Of a stretch of DNA of 64,000 nt, positions 61,328 to 64,000 are shown one piece after another. Numbering within the stretch: the stretch's first letter is position 1; each line of letters starts with the position of its first letter. Origin of the DNA: Devosia sp. 66-14 (GTDB taxonomy: Bacteria; Pseudomonadota; Alphaproteobacteria; Rhizobiales; Devosiaceae); contig MKVB01000001.1 of the NCBI GenBank assembly GCA_001899085.1, positions 877,687 to 941,686 of the forward strand, given 5' to 3'. Made by a program: the position numbers and the translations under genes. The notes under the pieces were generated by a model that saw only the letters and a list, made by a program, of their open reading frames with translations, had not been told where the DNA came from and did no database searches.

Positions 61328-61447
61328 CGCTTCGTCCCCGAACTCAGGGGGAGATTATCCGAGTTCGGTAGCCCGGCAAGATCGCCCGGGTGCTCCACCA
61401 TGGGTGGCACAAGTTAGCTCCACCAACTCGATGTCATCCCAGTGAAA

Positions 61448-61556
61448 GCTCCTCCCCGACGGGGAGAAGAATCCGGAGAGTGCCGCGATCACCTCTTTTC
61501 CTCTCCCCGTCGGGGAGAGGGTGGATCGGCCGTCAGGCCGAGACGGGTGAGGGGTT
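61448..61556. repeat. CCCTCACC/CTCTCCCC-type palindromic element, inverted copy
   Basis: The right part, read on the minus strand, reproduces about 67 bases of the left half of the element at 43636-43768 (CCCCTCACCCGTCTCGGCCT, GACGGCCGA, CTCTCCCCGACGGGGAGAGG, AAAAGAGGTGATC) with very few changes. The left part has CTCCCCGACGGGGAGAAGAAT, also shared. The 291-base gap 61328-61618 holds no gene besides this. Confidence 0.9.
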
Positions 61557-61618
61557 GGCGGCCACCGTGCCATCCCCGACAGCACCTAAGAGCGGACCCA
61601 CCTCACGTTCACTAGTGA

Positions 61619-63790
61619 CTACCCCTCGATCCACACCGGCACCGACTTGAATGCCGGTGTCTTCGAGCGCGGATCGACCGCCGTAGCGCAGAGCACATTG
61701 GCTTCGGGATAATAGGCCAGTGCCGAACCGCGCGGCAGGTCGAATGCCGTGGCCGTGCCCTCCATGCGGCCGGTGCCCGAGGCGATGGTCACCCGCTGCC
61801 CGTCGGTGACCCCGAACGCTGCCATGTCCTCGCGGTTGAGGAAGATGGCGTCGCGCCCCGCCTTCAGCCGATAGCTGTCCTGCTCTTCGTAGATGATGGT
61901 GTTGAACTGCCCTTCCGAGCGCACTGTGGCAAGGGTCAGCGGGGCCGCAGCCTTGGGCAGCGGCGCCACCACGAAATGCGCCTTGCCGTCTGCCGTGCCG
62001 AATTCCGGCGCATGCATCACCCGATGCTTGATGTGGAACTCGCGCTTGGCCACATCGATATCGGCCAGTTGCTCCAGCCCGGGCACCACCCTGGCAATGA
62101 CCTCGCGCACGTGCCGATGCTCCTTGAAACGCTCGAACGGCACCGGGCTCTGCGGCAGCAGTTGCGCGGCGAGATCGCAGAGGATCACCGTTTCCGGCCG
62201 CACATTGTCGAGCCGCTCGATGCCGCCATCCGACAGGCGGACGAAGTTGAACATCGATTCCTGCGTCGTCGGCGACCATTCCTCGTCGCGGGCGGTGACG
62301 GGGAGGATCAGCACCTCGCCTTCTCCCAGCCCGTGGACGTGGCCGCGATTGAGCGTGGTGGTGAGGAACAGCTTGAAGCCGATTGCGCCCATGGCCCGGC
62401 TGGCAAACGCCGTGTCAGGCGTCGCGCCCCACAGGTTCCCGCCCATGATCACCGCGCTGTCGATCTCGCCGCGCTCGGCCGCTTCGAGCCCCGCCATGGT
62501 ATCGAGCCCCTTGGCTCGGCCGAGCGTCACGCCGAACGCCTGCTCCATGGCGGCAAACACCTGCTCGGACACCACCGGCTTTACCCCGATAGTGCCGATG
62601 CCCTGGACGTTCGAGTGCCCGCGCAGCGGCAACAGCCCGGCATAGCGCTTGCCGATCATGCCGCGCAGCAGCGCCAGGTTGGCGATCGCCTCGACATTCT
62701 CCACCCCGTGCAGGTGGTGCGTCATCCCCATGCCCCAGGCGAACACCACGTTCTGCCGGTTGGCGTAGCGGGTGGCGACGCGCTCGATCGCCGCCTGCGC
62801 CAGCCCGGTCATCTCCTCGATCTCGGACCACGAGACGGTGTCGAGATCGGCCTGCAGCGCCTCGAACTCCGCGGTGTGGGCCTCGATGAACGCCCGGTCC
62901 TCGGCACCGATCGCCAGCACCGCCTTCATCAACCCCTTGAACAGCGCGATATCGGAGCCGATCCGCGGCTGGAGGTAATCCGAGGCGATCTCGGTGCCGC
63001 CCGACAGCATCGAGGTCGGCGATTTCGGCACGGCGAACCTCACCAGCCCCGGCTCCTTCGCCGGATTGATGACGATGACGTCGCCGCCGCGATCGCGGCA
63101 ATGCTTCAGCATGTGGATGAAGCGCGGATGGTTCGACGACGGGTTGGCGCCGATGACGAAGATCAGGTCGGCCCCGGTGAGATCCTCGAGCTCGACCGTC
63201 GCCGTGCCCTTGCCGATGGTCGTCGCCAGCCCCTCGCTGGTCGCCTGGTGGCAGTAATAGGAGCAGTTGTTGACGTTGTTGGTGCCCCAGACCCGCGCCA
63301 GCAGCTGGAACACGAACCCCGCCTCGTTCGACGAACGGCCGGAGGAATAAAAGAAGCTGCGGTCGGGGTCGGTGACCTTCAGGTTCGCCGCGGCATGGGC
63401 GATGGCGAAGTCCCAGTTCACCGGCTCGAAACGATCGGCCCCCGCCGCCTTGAACAGCGGCGTGTTGAGCCGCCCGAGCTTTTCCATCTCGCGGCCGGAA
63501 AGCTGCTGCAGGTCGCTCAGCGGGTGAAGGAACGCCTCGTTGGGGATCGCCGGCTGGATATCGGTCGATTGCGCCTGCACCGACTTGTTGCAGACCGAGG
63601 GGAACTCGCCCAGCTCATTGGTCATCCCGCCCTTCTGCCCGCCCATGCCATAGGCGCAGGCCTTGCAGGTGTTATGCGCGGTCAGCGCCTTGGCGGCCTT
63701 GCCGACGCCCATGCGGCGGATCGTGTCGACCGTGTAGAGCAGCTTCTTGGGCCCGCCGCCGACGATGCGCGGCCTGTCGTCGATAGTCAT
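61619..63790 (-). CDS. YdeP-type molybdopterin oxidoreductase (FdhA-like)
   Basis: The 723-residue protein belongs to the molybdopterin bis-guanine dinucleotide oxidoreductases, nearest to the YdeP/FdhA-like subgroup (TIGR01701 type). The N-terminal Cys motif CKACAYGMGG ... VCNKS could bind an Fe-S cluster, the PGD-binding VFQLLARVWGTNNVNNCSYYCHQ segment includes a Cys as candidate metal ligand, and the C-terminal domain (SFYEEQDSYRLKAGRDAIFLNREDM-like) binds the second PGD. ATG 63790 has GAGGAG 6 bases upstream. No partner subunit, chaperone or Mo-cofactor gene lies nearby. The substrate is unknown; E. coli YdeP contributes to acid resistance. Confidence 0.9.
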   Translation of the reverse strand: MTIDDRPRIVGGGPKKLLYTVDTIRRMGVGKAAKALTAHNTCKACAYGMGGQKGGMTNELGEFPSVCNKSVQAQSTDIQPAIPNEAFLHPLSDLQQLSGREMEKLGRLNTPLFKAAGADRFEPVNWDFAIAHAAANLKVTDPDRSFFYSSGRSSNEAGFVFQLLARVWGTNNVNNCSYYCHQATSEGLATTIGKGTATVELEDLTGADLIFVIGANPSSNHPRFIHMLKHCRDRGGDVIVINPAKEPGLVRFAVPKSPTSMLSGGTEIASDYLQPRIGSDIALFKGLMKAVLAIGAEDRAFIEAHTAEFEALQADLDTVSWSEIEEMTGLAQAAIERVATRYANRQNVVFAWGMGMTHHLHGVENVEAIANLALLRGMIGKRYAGLLPLRGHSNVQGIGTIGVKPVVSEQVFAAMEQAFGVTLGRAKGLDTMAGLEAAERGEIDSAVIMGGNLWGATPDTAFASRAMGAIGFKLFLTTTLNRGHVHGLGEGEVLILPVTARDEEWSPTTQESMFNFVRLSDGGIERLDNVRPETVILCDLAAQLLPQSPVPFERFKEHRHVREVIARVVPGLEQLADIDVAKREFHIKHRVMHAPEFGTADGKAHFVVAPLPKAAAPLTLATVRSEGQFNTIIYEEQDSYRLKAGRDAIFLNREDMAAFGVTDGQRVTIASGTGRMEGTATAFDLPRGSALAYYPEANVLCATAVDPRSKTPAFKSVPVWIEG

Positions 63791-63886
63791 GGGGTCTCCT
63801 CGTTGGATGAGGTTTAGCATCCATCGCGTGCCCTCGTCATCCACGACGGCGGACGTGAGAGCCCCGATGATCCGCCCAAACTCGGT

Positions 63887-63964
63887 GTCATCCCTGCGAA
63901 AGCAGGGACCCAACTCGCAGCTGGTACAGACGGTGAAATGGGTCCCTGCTTCCGCAGGGATGAC
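63887..63964. repeat. GTCATCCC-type palindromic element at the right edge
   Basis: Arms 63887-63912 and 63939-63964 (GTCATCCCTGCGAAAGCAGG and CCTGCTTCCGCAGGGATGAC) are complementary with one mismatch. It lies upstream of the YdeP-type gene, in the last 210 bases of the window, which contain no other feature I can support. Confidence 0.85.
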
Positions 63965-64000
63965 ATCCGGCGAGGTGGCGACAAAGCAAGCGCCATCGAT

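Noticed and set aside
61976-63817. 613-codon plus-strand frame across the YdeP-type gene
   Set aside because: Antisense shadow; the minus-strand protein has all family motifs.

Overview
The window is high-GC, gene-dense DNA from an alphaproteobacterium, most likely of the order Hyphomicrobiales. A Devosia-like organism is my best guess, but I could not run a phylogenetic placement. Support comes from the division/cell-wall cluster running on into lpxC, bamD, recN and ligA, the meso-DAP-type MurE motif, an ArsR-methyltransferase fusion coupled to metF, several DUF families common in this order (DUF2336, DUF2461, DUF4336), and small inverted-repeat elements scattered between operons. I see no insertion sequence, prophage, CRISPR array, rRNA or tRNA gene.

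Layout. Positions 1-4650: the 3' end of an M24 aminopeptidase P gene, a macro-domain gene, a small zinc-ribbon protein, and three exported proteins of unknown function (two of them tandem paralogues). Positions 4670-28178: one long minus-strand division and cell-wall cluster. In transcription order it is rsmH, ftsL, ftsI, murE, murF, mraY, (gap), ftsW, murG, murC, murB, (gap), ddl, ftsQ, ftsA, (gap), ftsZ, lpxC, bamD, recN, ligA. Most junctions overlap by 4 bases or are separated by a few bases. The three larger gaps are informative. The mraY-ftsW gap holds a palindromic repeat exactly where murD normally lies, and murD is absent from the window. The murB-ddl gap holds a long hairpin. The gap upstream of ftsZ carries a CtrA-like box. 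mraZ is also missing upstream of rsmH.

Positions 28258-35674: an oxidoreductase, an XRE regulator with a four-helix membrane protein, the RNase P RNA gene, a TerB-DnaJ protein, a Pro/Ala-rich membrane-anchored protein, metF coupled to a SahR-like ArsR-methyltransferase regulator that has a perfect 20-bp palindrome in front of it, and a DUF2336 gene. Positions 35873-39116: divergent katG and oxyR, an oxidative-stress pair. Positions 39324-50380: mostly short accessory units, including MOSC/RarD, a host-attachment (baeRF) protein, a rhodanese, a GlxA/FtrA-type regulator, a hydrolase, a VOC protein, a GST, a trans-aconitate methyltransferase-like protein, a DUF4336/TetR divergent pair with a visible operator, a long-form (type 2) argG and a Gly-rich membrane protein.

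Positions 50388-64000: an ADP-ribosylglycohydrolase, ettA, an SLC13 permease, a TolB-like propeller, a divergent Lrp-type regulator and ACC deaminase (acdS), a cytoplasmic MCP-like protein with reversed domain order, a coupled pentapeptide-repeat membrane protein/DUF2461 pair, and a YdeP-type molybdopterin oxidoreductase.

Two families of intergenic inverted repeats recur (GTCATCCC...GGGAATGAC type and CCCTCACC...CTCTCCCC type), plus a related one beside ddl. I found no clearly new multi-gene system. The most useful leads are the displaced murD, the SahR-metF operator, the reversed MCP-Cache protein and the pentapeptide/DUF2461 pair. Starts were chosen from Shine-Dalgarno spacing, overlaps and family N-termini, and several differ from the longest possible reading frame.
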